The notes under the pieces were generated by a model. That model did no database searches. It was given only the letters and a program-made list of their open reading frames with translations, and had not been told where the DNA came from. The translations under genes and the position numbers were made by a program. A stretch of 46,712 bases of DNA from assembly GCA_002855745.1 (NCBI GenBank), contig NDWX01000014.1, positions 1 to 46,712 on the forward strand. The letters run 5' to 3'. The first letter of the stretch is position 1, and every line of letters begins with the position of its first letter. Of the stretch, positions 33,468 through 42,489 are shown one piece after another. This DNA is from Thermofilum sp. NZ13 (lineage in GTDB: Archaea; Thermoproteota; Thermoprotei; Thermofilales; Thermofilaceae).

Positions 33468-34655
33468 CTATCGAGCTTGCCATGCCTCGAGTATGTCAGC
33501 TACATTCGCTGTGGTTCTAAAGCCCTTTTCGTCGAAGTGAGTTAGAGAGGAGGGGTACCCTTTCAGTGCTAGTTGATCGACCAGTTGTCGAGCTGAGCGC
33601 TCCTCAGCCAGCTTATAAGTCGAGGCGACCTTCTCGGTGGTGTAGTACAGTGGAGGCTTATCCCGCTCCTGGTCTATTTTTGTAGCTACGGACAACCCCT
33701 TCCTGCAAAGGTTCAGCTCAGCTTGACGAGCCATGTATTCCCGGGAGATCTCCTGGGAGGCTTCCGAAGCCCATAGCTCTCCGATCCACACGGGGCCTCC
33801 AACTACCCACCCACCGCCTGCCAGACGTCCACCGCATATTTCGGAGGCTTGTGATAGAACCACGAGCTGACGCTCGAGGGTCTTAGGGTTATAGAGGATA
33901 ATGCCCAAGTTTTCCTCCAGGAAACCGCTTCTCTCCTTCTTCTCAACGATCACGCAGACTCTAATGTGGTGGTCGAGATAATATGAGTAAAAAGGCCTTA
34001 TAACCCGCCCAAGCTTTGCCGCTTCGCGGGCAATAAAGTAGAGCAGCACTCTCACGGCCTGCTCTCGAGAGAACTCAGCCTCTAGTGCTTTCGAAAAGTA
34101 CTTTCTTATACAGGCCGAGGGATAAATCCCTAAAAGCGGGGGCAAATCCGTGGCAGTAGCGCACAGGAGTCCTCCGTGCCTGACCGCTCTTAAAGCGGGG
34201 TGTATGAAGGGTGCAGGCGTACCAAATGGATCAAGGTCTACCACTTCGGCTTTCGTAGAGGCTAAAATTTCGTGAGCCTCTTTACTAAAAACCTTTACAA
34301 CATCCGTGACACCGTTCAAAGCCACATTTTCCCGAGCTAGGAGGGCGGCCTTCGGGTCAACGTCATTAAGTATAACCTGTGATACACCTGGAACCTCGAG
34401 AGCATAGCGTATTCCGCGAACACCTGTGCCCGACATAACATCGATTACAGAAACCTCCTTTCTCGCTGATAGTTTAACATACGCCGAGAGAATTACCGTT
34501 GAAAGATCCCTGGAGCACTTCATACGAGGGTTATAGAAGACTGGAGCCCATGCTGGATCCACGAAGCCCCTGCTATTTGTATACGATTTTAGATCGCAGT
34601 GGCGTATAACGGCCTTTCCCTCTCTGCTTTCGGTTAGCGGGCAAGGCTCGCTCAT
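33468..34655 (-). CDS. trm1: tRNA (guanine26-N2)-dimethyltransferase Trm1
   Basis: 395 aa. Forms m2,2-G26 in tRNA. N-terminal VFYNPRMKCSRDLS, SAM motif IDVMSGTGVRGIRYA, LNDVDPKAA, catalytic-site DLDPFGTPAPFIHPAL, and CATATDLPPLLG are all characteristic. The C-terminal domain follows the archaeal pattern, ending around YPSSLTHFDEKGFRTTA. Same strand as the L15e cluster but 397 bp away. The upstream HTH gene ends 52 bases before its start. Confidence 0.96.
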   Translation of the reverse strand: MSEPCPLTESREGKAVIRHCDLKSYTNSRGFVDPAWAPVFYNPRMKCSRDLSTVILSAYVKLSARKEVSVIDVMSGTGVRGIRYALEVPGVSQVILNDVDPKAALLARENVALNGVTDVVKVFSKEAHEILASTKAEVVDLDPFGTPAPFIHPALRAVRHGGLLCATATDLPPLLGIYPSACIRKYFSKALEAEFSREQAVRVLLYFIAREAAKLGRVIRPFYSYYLDHHIRVCVIVEKKERSGFLEENLGIILYNPKTLERQLVVLSQASEICGGRLAGGGWVVGGPVWIGELWASEASQEISREYMARQAELNLCRKGLSVATKIDQERDKPPLYYTTEKVASTYKLAEERSARQLVDQLALKGYPSSLTHFDEKGFRTTANVADILEAWQAR

Positions 34656-34706
34656 GAGGCAAGTCGCCGTTAACTTTTATGGATGGATGAAAGTCTTCAT
34701 TTCTTG

Positions 34707-35636
34707 TCACGCTGAACTACGAGGGGCAGGTGCGCCAAACGTTGTTTTTCTCAGAAAACCCAGGATAACATCCCTTATCTTATCCGGACTCTTCGAATAC
34801 ACGAACATTAGGCTCTCACTAGGGGTGTCGTCCCGTTCGCCAGCTGACACCACAATGAGCTTAGTTTTCGTGCTCTCCGACACCATGCGAGCAATATCCA
34901 CTTCTTCTGATGTTGGATCCTTCTTTATCGCAACCTTAACCTGCGTACTTTCTCTAACGTACTTAACCCCAGCGTCGAATGGAGCCTTATTGAATAGGAA
35001 ATCGATAAAACCGTGCTCTCTGAGCTCCCTGAAGAGAGAGCGCAATAGGGCATCTCTCGGCTCCATCCTAGGTGCCTTAATCTTGTCGCTGAAGACTTCC
35101 TTCAAGGAGTCCGCAGAGGCTTTCTCAAAGATCTCGTCGCCGAACATCTCCTCGAGTTTCAGCGCCACATCTAGGCTAACGTCGCTTCGGCCTTCCTCGT
35201 AGTTAATTATGGTCCTGCTTGTAACTCCGACCATTCTCGCCAGCTCACCACGACTAATCCCCCTTTTCTCGCGCATCTCCCTAAGTATTGATCCTTTAAT
35301 CTTCACATAGATGCCTCCGTGAGAAAGGTAGATCAATGGGATTTCAGCTCCAGAAACCATCGATTTAAACGTCTCTTGACTCAAAACGGGAAGGTTGTGG
35401 CGTGAATAAACCATATTTTCCTCAAGCTTTTCGTTATCGATTCTTTCTGCCAACACGATCGGAAGAGCGTCTAAAAAGTTTGCCATGCTTTTCAGAACAC
35501 CTGCAGTGCTCGGTGAGATCGTCGAGGCGTCGTTGACCTCCTTGGTTATAATCACCCTCTCGTTTCCCAGAATCACTATACTATCTAAGCAGTATTCCCG
35601 TTTTGGCAATTTGAGGTGGACGCTCCGTTCCTCCAT
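34707..35636 (-). CDS. Archaeal HTH regulator of the COG1395/UPF0048 family
   Basis: 309 aa. The N-terminal third has a nuclease- or sensor-like alpha-beta region (VVLAERIDNEKL, MVYSRHNLPVLSQETF). A Cro/C1-type helix-turn-helix is at about 128-180 (MREKRGISRGELARMVGVTS then RTIINYEEGRSDVSL). The C-terminal domain (VKVAIKKDPTSEEVDIARMV, TKLIVVSAG) resembles a second alpha-beta domain. The family is widespread in archaea and of unknown target. A palindrome between its TATA box and start suggests autoregulation. Confidence 0.85.
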   Translation of the reverse strand: MEERSVHLKLPKREYCLDSIVILGNERVIITKEVNDASTISPSTAGVLKSMANFLDALPIVLAERIDNEKLEENMVYSRHNLPVLSQETFKSMVSGAEIPLIYLSHGGIYVKIKGSILREMREKRGISRGELARMVGVTSRTIINYEEGRSDVSLDVALKLEEMFGDEIFEKASADSLKEVFSDKIKAPRMEPRDALLRSLFRELREHGFIDFLFNKAPFDAGVKYVRESTQVKVAIKKDPTSEEVDIARMVSESTKTKLIVVSAGERDDTPSESLMFVYSKSPDKIRDVILGFLRKTTFGAPAPRSSA

Positions 35637-35652
35637 GAATCCTGTTTTACTT

Positions 35653-35667
35653 AAGGGAAGCTCCCTT
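35653..35667. promoter_or_regulatory. Palindrome AAGGGA-AGC-TCCCTT, candidate operator
   Basis: Perfect 6-bp arms lie 17 bases upstream of the COG1395-type gene start and abut its CTTTTTAAAG TATA-like element (about 35663-35675). Position suggests control of that gene, perhaps by its own Cro-type domain. Confidence 0.5.
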
Positions 35668-35758
35668 TAAAAAGTTTCTACCACGGCCTCAAACTCGCAG
35701 TGCAAGCACACGTCACGGGCGACTCATGATCGCCTCGAAGAGAGGGGCTGGCCGTTGA

Positions 35759-35768
35759 GGGGGGGGGG
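35759..35768. repeat. Homopolymer run of ten G
   Basis: A run of ten G in the intergenic region upstream of the proteasome beta gene. It may be a slippage-prone tract or a base-calling artefact. Confidence 0.6.
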
Positions 35769-35914
35769 CGCATGTGCCGGTTGCAGCCAAGAGGGCTTTA
35801 GGGGCTCAGAGAAGCCCGAAACGGGGCTTTCAAGTTCCTTTTTCCTTGCACCTTCAAAATGTTGCGGACCCAGTGCCTGAGACTTTCGACACGCTTATAG
35901 CTTACTTTTTGCTT

Positions 35915-36541
35915 GTGAACAAGGTGGTTCAAACGTCTGCTGTTGAAGTCTTACCTGGAACGACGGTGGGTGTTAGAGTAGCTGATGGAGTTGTGTTAGC
36001 GGCAGAAAAGAGAGTCTCCTATGGATTGTACTTGATGAGCAAGTCTGGGAAAAAGGTGTACAGAATACTTGACAGAATGGGACTTGCAAGCGCAGGTTTA
36101 ATGGCCGACATGCAGACTCTTGCAAGGATCGTTGAAGCCGAGATGAGGATCTACGAGCTAGACGCGGGTATAGCCCCTAGCGTGTGGACAGCCGCCAAAC
36201 TGCTCTCCTACGTCCTCTACGAAAGGAGACTCTTCCCTTACTACGCAGAACTGATCGTTGGAGGAATAGACGAGACAGGATCACACCTGTACTCCCTAGA
36301 CCCAATCGGAGCGATCATTGAGGATGATTATGTGGCTCTCGGATCTGGAACACAGTTGGCTATCAGCATCATTGAGAGTAACTACTCCAGTTCCATGTCG
36401 GTGGAAGACGCAGAGAAGTTAGCCATAAGGGCAGTTGAGGCCGCGATGAAGCGTGATGCTGCAAGCGGGGATGGGATTGACGTCTTGACGATATCGAGTA
36501 AGGGGACATCAGAGAAATCCCTAGCGTGGCCTTTGCACTAG
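35915..36541 (+). CDS. psmB: Proteasome beta subunit, possibly non-catalytic
   Basis: 208 aa from GTG 35915; the frame extends to 35774 but that part crosses a G10 run and lacks family features. Beta-type core: TTVGVRVADGVVLAAEKRV, SKSGKKVYRI, GLASAGLMADMQ, YYAELIVGGID, GSGTQLAISI. Aligned with active subunits (TTTVG pattern), the Thr1 position is Gly (PGTTVG), while the Glu17 and Lys33 equivalents remain. Crenarchaea often encode two beta subunits, one catalytically weak or silent, and this fits the latter. If cleavage after Gly leaves Thr first, the register would be one residue short, so activity is doubtful but not excluded. Confidence 0.88.
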   Translation: MNKVVQTSAVEVLPGTTVGVRVADGVVLAAEKRVSYGLYLMSKSGKKVYRILDRMGLASAGLMADMQTLARIVEAEMRIYELDAGIAPSVWTAAKLLSYVLYERRLFPYYAELIVGGIDETGSHLYSLDPIGAIIEDDYVALGSGTQLAISIIESNYSSSMSVEDAEKLAIRAVEAAMKRDAASGDGIDVLTISSKGTSEKSLAWPLH

Positions 36542-36581
36542 GTTTTTAGGCTCACTCATCCTTATAATTCCCTGAGTATTA

Positions 36582-38957
36582 ATGGCTAGTGAAGAGGTTT
36601 TCTGGATACTCGATGTGAACTACGAGGTTGTAGGAGGTATTCCAGAGGTTCGCCTTTGGGGGGTTTCCGAGAGCGGTGAGCGGATAGTCGTAATAGATCG
36701 CAGCTTCAGACCTTATTTCTACGTTCTCCCTTCCCAGAGAAAAGCGACAGACGATTTTTTGAGAAGAGTGCTTTCGAGCCTAAGTGGGGTTAAGACCCTT
36801 TCGGTTGAGAAGGTCGAGAGGAAATACTACGGAACACCTGTCGAGGCTGTCAAAGTTGTGCTGGCGGATCCTCGAGACGTGCCTAGAGCAAGAGAGCTCG
36901 TACCCAAGGCAATAGGCGTTGAAGAAGTCCTCGAGGCCGATATCAGGTTCTATATGCGTTACATGATCGACACCGGCGTTAAGCCTAGCTCGTGGCATAT
37001 CGTTAAGGTTAAAGAGTTAGAGAGGAGCCGCGAGTGGAGAGTCGACAGGGCGTATCTCGCAGTCGAACCTCCGAAACCCATTGATGAACAGAGGCTCCCG
37101 AATCTTAAGATATACGCCTTCGACATTGAGTGCTACAATAAGTTTGGAGAGCCGAACCCAGACCGTGACCCCGTGATTTTAATCAGTAGAGCTACCCGCG
37201 AGGGAGTCGAAACCTTTGAGGCTGATGAAAATGATGACGAGAGGCTTATCCGCGAGTTTGCGAACGACCTCCTCTCTCAAGACCCCGATGTTATTGTTGG
37301 CTATAACAGCAATCGCTTCGACTGGCCATACTTGCTTGCACGCGCGCACAGGTCGAGAATGAGGCTCGATGTGTCTCGAGGCGCTGGAGAGCCCGCCCAG
37401 AGTGTATACGGTCACTACAGCATTGTTGGAAGGGCAAACATAGATCTGTACGACTACGCAAGCGAGATCCCCGAGGTAAAGGTCAAGACCTTAGAAAACG
37501 TGGCCGACTACCTTGGAGTCGTTAAGAAGAGTGAGCGCATTCTAATAGATCCACTATCGATTTACGAGTACTGGGATGATCCATCAAAGAGAGACTTGCT
37601 GAGGCGTTACAACCGCGACGACGCTGTTAGCACGTTTAAGCTCGCTGAGGTTGTTCTACCCTTCGCGGTGCAGTTATCGAGCTTGGTCGGACTTCCTCTC
37701 GACCAAGTGTTCGCCGCATCTGTTGGTAATCGGGTAGAGTGGCACCTAATCCGTCAGGCCTTCCTTTACGGAGAGCTTGTTCCCAATGTTAAGGAGCGCC
37801 CCGAGGAAACGTACCGGGGAGCCATAGTCTTGAAGCCGAAGCCGGGCGTACACGAGAATATAGCGGTGCTCGACTTCTCTTCAATGTACCCGAACATAAT
37901 GATAAAGTACAATGTGTCCCCTGACACGTTCGTGCCTCCGGGAGTTGATGTTCACCCCGACGAGGTTTACACAGCCCCCGAGGTTGGCCACAGGTTCAGG
38001 AAAAACCCACCAGGCTTCTACGCAAAAGTTCTATCAAGCCTACTTGAAGCAAGGCGTCAAATAAGGGATCAGATGAAGCACTTGGACCCAAAAAGCGACA
38101 TGTACAGGATTTTGGACGAAAGGCAAAAGGCGATAAAGGTAGTGACCAACGCTACATATGGGTATAGCGGTTGGAGCCTAGCTAGGTGGTATATGCGCGA
38201 GGTCGCAGAGGCAACAACGGCCTGGGGCCGCGAGCTAATTAAGAGCGCACTCGCCTACGCTCAGAAGATAGGCCTTTACGTGCTTTACGGAGATACCGAC
38301 AGCCTGTTCGTCAAATACGACCGGGGTAAAGTAGAAGAGCTCATAAGGTTTGTTGAAAAGGAGCTAGGGTTCGAAATAAAGATCGACAAAGTTTACTCGA
38401 AAGTTTTCTTCACGGAGGCGAAAAAGCGGTACTGCGGTCTACTAGAAGACGGAAGAATAGACGTGGTCGGGTTGGAGGCGGTGCGCGGTGACTGGGCGGA
38501 AATATCTAAGGAAATACAGGAAAAAGTCATTGAGATCGTGTTACGCGGAGGGGATCCGTGGAAGGCCGTTGAGTACGTGCGAGCGATCATAAGGGATCTC
38601 GAGTTGGGCAAGATACCTATCTCGAAGCTAATCATATGGAAGACACTTTCAAAAAGTCTCGACGAGTACGAGGTGGACGCCCCGCACGTTAGAGCGGCTA
38701 AAGTGATGGTGAGCGCCGGTTGGAAAGTCGGTAAGGGATCGAAGATCGGCTATGTCATAGTAAAGGGAGGGGAACGGGTCTCGGAGAAAGCCCTACCGTT
38801 TTTCCTCGTTAAAAGCAACTCGGAGGTGGATGTAGAGTACTACGTTAAAAGGCAGATCGTGCCAGCCGCGCTACGAATCCTAGAGTACTTCGGGATAAAA
38901 GAAGAGCACTTCTACACAGGTAAAAGGCAGCAGACTTTGTTCGATTTCATGGGCTAG
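36582..38957 (+). CDS. polB: Family B DNA polymerase
   Basis: 791 aa. Proofreading exonuclease motifs are intact: FDIEC (D181, E183), GYNSNRFDWPYL, and YNRDDAVSTF. Polymerase motifs: DFSSMYPNIMIKYN (A), KVVTNATYGYSG (B), YGDTDSLF (C). The C-terminus QQTLFDFMG is a PCNA-interacting peptide. Length and intact exonuclease suggest a replicative PolB (PolB1/PolB3 type). A TATA-like TTATAATTC at about 36561 precedes the ATG. It lies 40 bases after psmB. Confidence 0.97.
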   Translation: MASEEVFWILDVNYEVVGGIPEVRLWGVSESGERIVVIDRSFRPYFYVLPSQRKATDDFLRRVLSSLSGVKTLSVEKVERKYYGTPVEAVKVVLADPRDVPRARELVPKAIGVEEVLEADIRFYMRYMIDTGVKPSSWHIVKVKELERSREWRVDRAYLAVEPPKPIDEQRLPNLKIYAFDIECYNKFGEPNPDRDPVILISRATREGVETFEADENDDERLIREFANDLLSQDPDVIVGYNSNRFDWPYLLARAHRSRMRLDVSRGAGEPAQSVYGHYSIVGRANIDLYDYASEIPEVKVKTLENVADYLGVVKKSERILIDPLSIYEYWDDPSKRDLLRRYNRDDAVSTFKLAEVVLPFAVQLSSLVGLPLDQVFAASVGNRVEWHLIRQAFLYGELVPNVKERPEETYRGAIVLKPKPGVHENIAVLDFSSMYPNIMIKYNVSPDTFVPPGVDVHPDEVYTAPEVGHRFRKNPPGFYAKVLSSLLEARRQIRDQMKHLDPKSDMYRILDERQKAIKVVTNATYGYSGWSLARWYMREVAEATTAWGRELIKSALAYAQKIGLYVLYGDTDSLFVKYDRGKVEELIRFVEKELGFEIKIDKVYSKVFFTEAKKRYCGLLEDGRIDVVGLEAVRGDWAEISKEIQEKVIEIVLRGGDPWKAVEYVRAIIRDLELGKIPISKLIIWKTLSKSLDEYEVDAPHVRAAKVMVSAGWKVGKGSKIGYVIVKGGERVSEKALPFFLVKSNSEVDVEYYVKRQIVPAALRILEYFGIKEEHFYTGKRQQTLFDFMG

Positions 38958-38986
38958 GCAAGGCTACAAAGATATGTGAGGGGGGC

Positions 38987-39640
38987 TTAAAGGAAGTCTA
39001 TTAGAAGTATGTGAGCGTTGCTCGTTAGCTCATAAATCGTGTCGGAGCTGTCTTCAAGCATCTCTGCGATGCTCAACAAAAGAAGCGACGTGCTGCTTGA
39101 CACGTTTGAATCAAGGATGCTGAAGATCGTATTACGATAAATGCCGTCAATTTTATTCTCATAGTCTGAGATCCTTCTTATATCCTCCAGTGCTTGAGGG
39201 GGGCTGGACTGAAGCCTGTTGAGAAGATCATCCATTGCGCTGAGCATCTGCTCGAGTTCCTGACACATGTCCAGAAGGCCTGCCTGAATGTGTGCAGGCA
39301 CAACCCAGTTTCGCTCAATGAGGAAGCTCAGCCTGTAAGTTATGCCGCTCAGCTTGTCTATAACCTCCATTATGCGTGAGCCTATTCTGACCCACTCCTC
39401 CTTATGTTCAAGCACGCGCGAGATCTTGGAGAGGTAGGTTAGGTACTCTGTCTGAAGATCCTTTGTCTGGTTTTTAGCTGTCTGAGCGTGTTCTAGGAGC
39501 CTCTTCTGCCCCTCCCGTTGCGCGGGGTCGCTCAGACTTTTAAGCACTCTGCGAATGTCGCCGAGGATTTCCTGAGCGATAGTGAGCTCCCGGCGAAGTA
39601 TAGAGATCAGCCTTGCGTCCGCTATAGACACATTGGACAC
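38987..39640 (-). CDS. DUF47/PhoU-like helical protein
   Basis: 217 aa, entirely helical. Its layout, with repeated E/D-rich helix ends (LDMCQELEQMLSAMDDLL, ISDYENKIDGIYRNTIF, IAEMLEDSSDTIYEL), matches the DUF47/PhoU-like family that often accompanies phosphate transporters; no PitA transporter gene is in the window. Its start lies 2 bases after the stop of the upstream 88-aa gene, so they are co-transcribed. Function is inferred only from family. Confidence 0.75.
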   Translation of the reverse strand: MSNVSIADARLISILRRELTIAQEILGDIRRVLKSLSDPAQREGQKRLLEHAQTAKNQTKDLQTEYLTYLSKISRVLEHKEEWVRIGSRIMEVIDKLSGITYRLSFLIERNWVVPAHIQAGLLDMCQELEQMLSAMDDLLNRLQSSPPQALEDIRRISDYENKIDGIYRNTIFSILDSNVSSSTSLLLLSIAEMLEDSSDTIYELTSNAHILLIDFL

Positions 39641-39642
39641 TG

Positions 39643-39909
39643 CTAACCACCCGCTCTAGCCCTGACCGTGGCTATCGTGTAATCTGCGACGCCCTGCATT
39701 TTAAGCTCGTCGGTGTTGCACCACACCTCGTTCGGCGGCACTTTATCGTTGGGTTGAGCCTGGAAATACAGCTTCTTCTTACCCGCTATCACAACCTCGA
39801 TGGCTGATGATATCCCCAGCTCCGCCATCATTGACGGATTCATGTAAGCCTTACCTTCAGGTACCTCGTCACGCCTTCTAAGCCTCAGCCTGCGCTCCTT
39901 CCTTTGCAT
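39643..39909 (-). CDS. Small double-psi beta-barrel-like protein, 88 aa
   Basis: The sequence EGKAYMNPSMMAELGISSAI, VVIAGKKKLYFQAQ, then VWCNTDELKMQGVADYTIATV resembles the CDC48/VAT N-terminal double-psi beta-barrel in strand spacing, preceded by a very basic start (RKERRLRLRRR). ATG 39909 is preferred to the TTG at 39912. A TAAAAATATATTA TATA-like tract at about 39940 lies upstream. It is paired with the DUF47 gene. Function is unknown; adaptor or nucleic-acid binding is possible. Confidence 0.6.
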   Translation of the reverse strand: MQRKERRLRLRRRDEVPEGKAYMNPSMMAELGISSAIEVVIAGKKKLYFQAQPNDKVPPNEVWCNTDELKMQGVADYTIATVRARAGG

Positions 39910-40038
39910 CAAGACACCCTGGGAAAAACGATGGCTTGTAATATATTTTTACTTTTCACGCTCTTAAAGCCACTCCGACCGCCTTACCCTAATCTTTCTA
40001 ACGCGACCGGGAGAAATCGCATAGACAACGCCTTTTCG

Positions 40039-40247
40039 GGCCGCGCCTGGCTCATCTACCCCTTCACTGATCCGGGGCCCCGTTAAGGGTTTTCATGGGC
40101 TCCGCGCCTTCGGCCCGCCCCGCCGGCTTGGGGCTGTGCGGCGGGGGCTCCGCCTCGGCGCCTCCTTGCCTCATCACACCGCGCGCGGCACCCGCCAGAC
40201 GGCTACACGCCGTGGCGGGAACTGGGGCCGGGGCCTCTCCCTCTGCT
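40039..40247 (-). ncRNA. Conserved 3' region of TnpB element, copy 2, candidate omega-RNA
   Basis: Nearly identical to 6678-6900: the ACGGC-GTGTA-GCCGT hairpin, a GCCGCGCGCGG block and the end motif AACCCTTAACGGGGCCCC. Beyond that, a GTGAAGGGG.AGATGAGCC segment also matches the start of the tgtA long frame; here it carries an in-frame TAG and is not coding. Confidence 0.45.
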
Positions 40248-41660
40248 TCACCGCTTTGGGAAGCTGAGCGAGCCGTGTATCAGTGCTCTCGGGTGGCTCT
40301 GGAGCCACTGGCTCAGCGCTTCTAGCTGCTTCTTCGCATTGCAGGCCTTCAAAAAGAGCTTTGCAGCGTTGAATGCTGCGGCCCAGTCCCTGCCGTAGAC
40401 CAGGCCGCAGCCCGCGCAACGGTAGTATCTTCTCTGAACCTCCACCCCCTCTTTCCCGCAGAGGGGGCAACGCTTCCCAGACACGTTATTCTCAGGCTGG
40501 AACCACTTAGCCCCCTCGTAGAGCGCTAGGTTCTTGACGCGCTCCGCGACCCTCAGCAGTGTTCTCTGTAGCTTTGTTCCCCTCAGGCTCTCGGCCCTTG
40601 GCACGTCTGCTACGAGTACAACAAAGTAGCCTTGGTCCCTGAACTTTCTGACCAAGGCCCTTAGCTCCTTGAGCGCGCCTCTGATCCAGTCGTTGTTAAT
40701 CTTCTTCACTTTCCTCGATGCCTGCCTAGCTATGCGCTCAGCCCTCTCCGGCGTGAGGTTCACCTTCGCCCTCAGCCTCTCCGCCAGCCTCAAGGCCCCT
40801 TCCACCGCGGAGCCCCATCCTTCCCTCTGTAGCCTCCTGATGTCTCTCCTTTGCTTGAACCTCTCGACAGCTTCGCCCCAGCTCTTAACCTCGGAGTAGC
40901 TGCGCATAACAGCCGCGAGGAGCCTCAGCAGAGTCGTGTTGGGCGGCTTGAACACGCATTGAGCCACCAGCCTCACCTCGTCGTCGAAGGTGAAGGTAGC
41001 GAGGTAGAGGCCGTGGCTGCTGTTCACGTCAACGGCGATTGTTGCTAGCTTGGAATTGCCGTCCCACCGGGCAGGCCTCACTTTGCGGTGCGCAATGAGG
41101 CGAAGCCTGCCCCTAGCCGTTAGCTGCAGCGTCAGCTTCACGTCGCCGAACCTCTCGACGTCCTCGAGTACTGCTCTAATCAAGGATGGCTTCAGCCTCA
41201 CCACGACACCAGCGCTACTAATGCGTAGCTCACCCCTGTATGTGTCAAGGACTGCAGCGGCGTTAGTGTTACCGTGGAACCTCTCACTGTTGCCGACCAC
41301 CTTGACCAGTAGTGGCAACGGCGGGGGCGTGAACCTTGTGCGCTTGTTGCTTTTCCTCCTGGCCTCCGCATCCATCCTGCACCACTCCACAGCGTAGTAG
41401 AGCAGGCCCTTCGGCAGCCCAGCCAGCCTCGAAGCCTCCTCGATTAACTCCTCTCCGAACCTCTCCGGCTCTTGCGTGAATTCCTCGCCGTACTTCCCCT
41501 CGAGATCCTCGCTGGCGTGCTCAACGGCAAGGGTGATGTCGGAGTAGAGCTTTCGGAGCCGAAGCCTCAGCTTCCTGTTAGCTTTAATCTCCCAGACCCT
41601 GAACGCATCGACGAGCCTCTCGCCGTTTTTACTCCCCTTGCTCCCGTTTCTCTCACTCAT
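40248..41660 (-). CDS. tnpB: TnpB-like RNA-guided nuclease/transposase accessory protein, copy 2
   Basis: 470 aa, full length. Same motifs as copy 1: RuvC-I IAVDVNSSHG, RuvC-II position VVLVADVPRAES (Asp instead of the usual Glu), zinc ribbon CPLC and CAGC, RuvC-III GRDWAAAFNAAK, and an identical C-terminus SHPRALIHGSLSFPKR. The two N-terminal insertions relative to copy 1 are small. A GAGGTGATGG site precedes the ATG. Intact frames in both copies, with protein identity lower than DNA identity of the flanks in places, suggest continued selection on the protein. Confidence 0.88.
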   Translation of the reverse strand: MSERNGSKGSKNGERLVDAFRVWEIKANRKLRLRLRKLYSDITLAVEHASEDLEGKYGEEFTQEPERFGEELIEEASRLAGLPKGLLYYAVEWCRMDAEARRKSNKRTRFTPPPLPLLVKVVGNSERFHGNTNAAAVLDTYRGELRISSAGVVVRLKPSLIRAVLEDVERFGDVKLTLQLTARGRLRLIAHRKVRPARWDGNSKLATIAVDVNSSHGLYLATFTFDDEVRLVAQCVFKPPNTTLLRLLAAVMRSYSEVKSWGEAVERFKQRRDIRRLQREGWGSAVEGALRLAERLRAKVNLTPERAERIARQASRKVKKINNDWIRGALKELRALVRKFRDQGYFVVLVADVPRAESLRGTKLQRTLLRVAERVKNLALYEGAKWFQPENNVSGKRCPLCGKEGVEVQRRYYRCAGCGLVYGRDWAAAFNAAKLFLKACNAKKQLEALSQWLQSHPRALIHGSLSFPKR

Positions 41661-42318
41661 ACCCCATCACCTCTTTCTCTCGGGAGGCCGGGCCTTGCGC
41701 CGCGGCCCCCGTCCGCCCCCACCCCCGGAGGAGCGGGGTGCGGGGGAGCCGCAGCACAGCCCAGCCCCCCTCAGGGGCGCTGCGTAGTGTCTCACGCTGT
41801 GTGAGCCCTGCTGGTAACTGACGCAGTCAAGTCGGCTCGCAACTCAGCGTGTAGTAGCCTGCAGAGCGCTGGGCGCGTCGGTCAGCATTAGCGGCTATAA
41901 GCGCAGTCTCACTTGCTGTGAAGCCCCGGCCTGCCGCGCGCGGCCCCAGGCGCGGGGGCGTCGACGCGGCCCTCCCGCCGAGGCCAGCCCAGGCCCGGCG
42001 GCGCCAAAGCTGCGCTAGCGGCCCGTCCACCCCCGAGGGCGGGGGGCCGGCTGCCAGGGGGCGGGGAGCAGCCGAGGGCCGCCGAAACCCAACCCCTCGC
42101 CCTAGCCCGCCCCAGGCCGCGTGGGCGTGGAGGCGGGCCTCGGGCAGCCGGCTTGCGGGCGGGCACTACTGGCCCAGGGCCAGGCCGCGTGGGCGCGGCC
42201 CCGCTAGCCGGCACCTTCACGCCTCCGCAGCCGCGCCGGGAGCCCGCGTGGGGATCCCTGGGGGCGCGGCGCCTCACCGGCGTAGCCCGCCACCCCCCTC
42301 GCGGGGGGCCCGGCCTCC
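41661..42318 (-). ncRNA. Candidate structured leader RNA of TnpB element, copy 2
   Basis: Counterpart of 4599-5270. It keeps the conserved blocks and the tnpB-proximal hairpin, and accumulates changes concentrated in stems or in spacer segments. Many long frames cross it on both strands because of its extreme GC content, but none agrees between copies, so a protein is unlikely. Confidence 0.45.
41717..41738 (-). repeat. Hairpin upstream of tnpB, copy 2
   Basis: On the element strand CCCCGCTCC-TCCG-GGGGTGGGG; all nine positions pair, two as G-U. Copy 1 has a different stem sequence at the same place, so pairing is conserved rather than sequence. Confidence 0.7.
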
Positions 42319-42373
42319 CCCTCTAACCCACTCCCACCACGTCCCTGAGGAGCGTGAATGGTGGGTTAGAGGG
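42319..42373 (-). repeat. Left-end hairpin of TnpB element, copy 2
   Basis: Arms 42319-42331 and 42361-42373 pair perfectly over 13 bp (CCCTCTAACCCAC on the element strand) around the same core as copy 1. The stem differs from copy 1 at several positions on both sides in a compensatory way. Confidence 0.85.
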
Positions 42374-42489
42374 AGAAAAAGGGGTTGTTTTCGGCGGCCC
42401 CGGCCCTCTGGCTCCACCGCCTTTCCCCCCTAAACACTAGTGCGCTGGAGGCGGTGCAGCCTAGGTGCCTGGGGCCTCGCCTCCTGCAG

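Larger units (their letters stand above)
40039..42478 (-). mobile_element. TnpB-type (IS200/IS605-like) element, copy 2, inverted
   Basis: Reverse-oriented counterpart of 4426-6900. Shared sequence runs from GGCCGCGCC (40039) through the 3' conserved region, the tnpB-like gene and the long leader to the GGCACCTAGG-containing left end near 42478. Differences between copies are substitutions and short indels, not rearrangements. No tnpA is present. It lies between the housekeeping core and the GC-rich accessory operon. Confidence 0.8.

Noticed and set aside
35774-35914. Longer N-terminus for the proteasome beta subunit
   Set aside because: It adds 47 residues without family similarity right after a G10 run; the GTG at 35915 gives a normal short propeptide.
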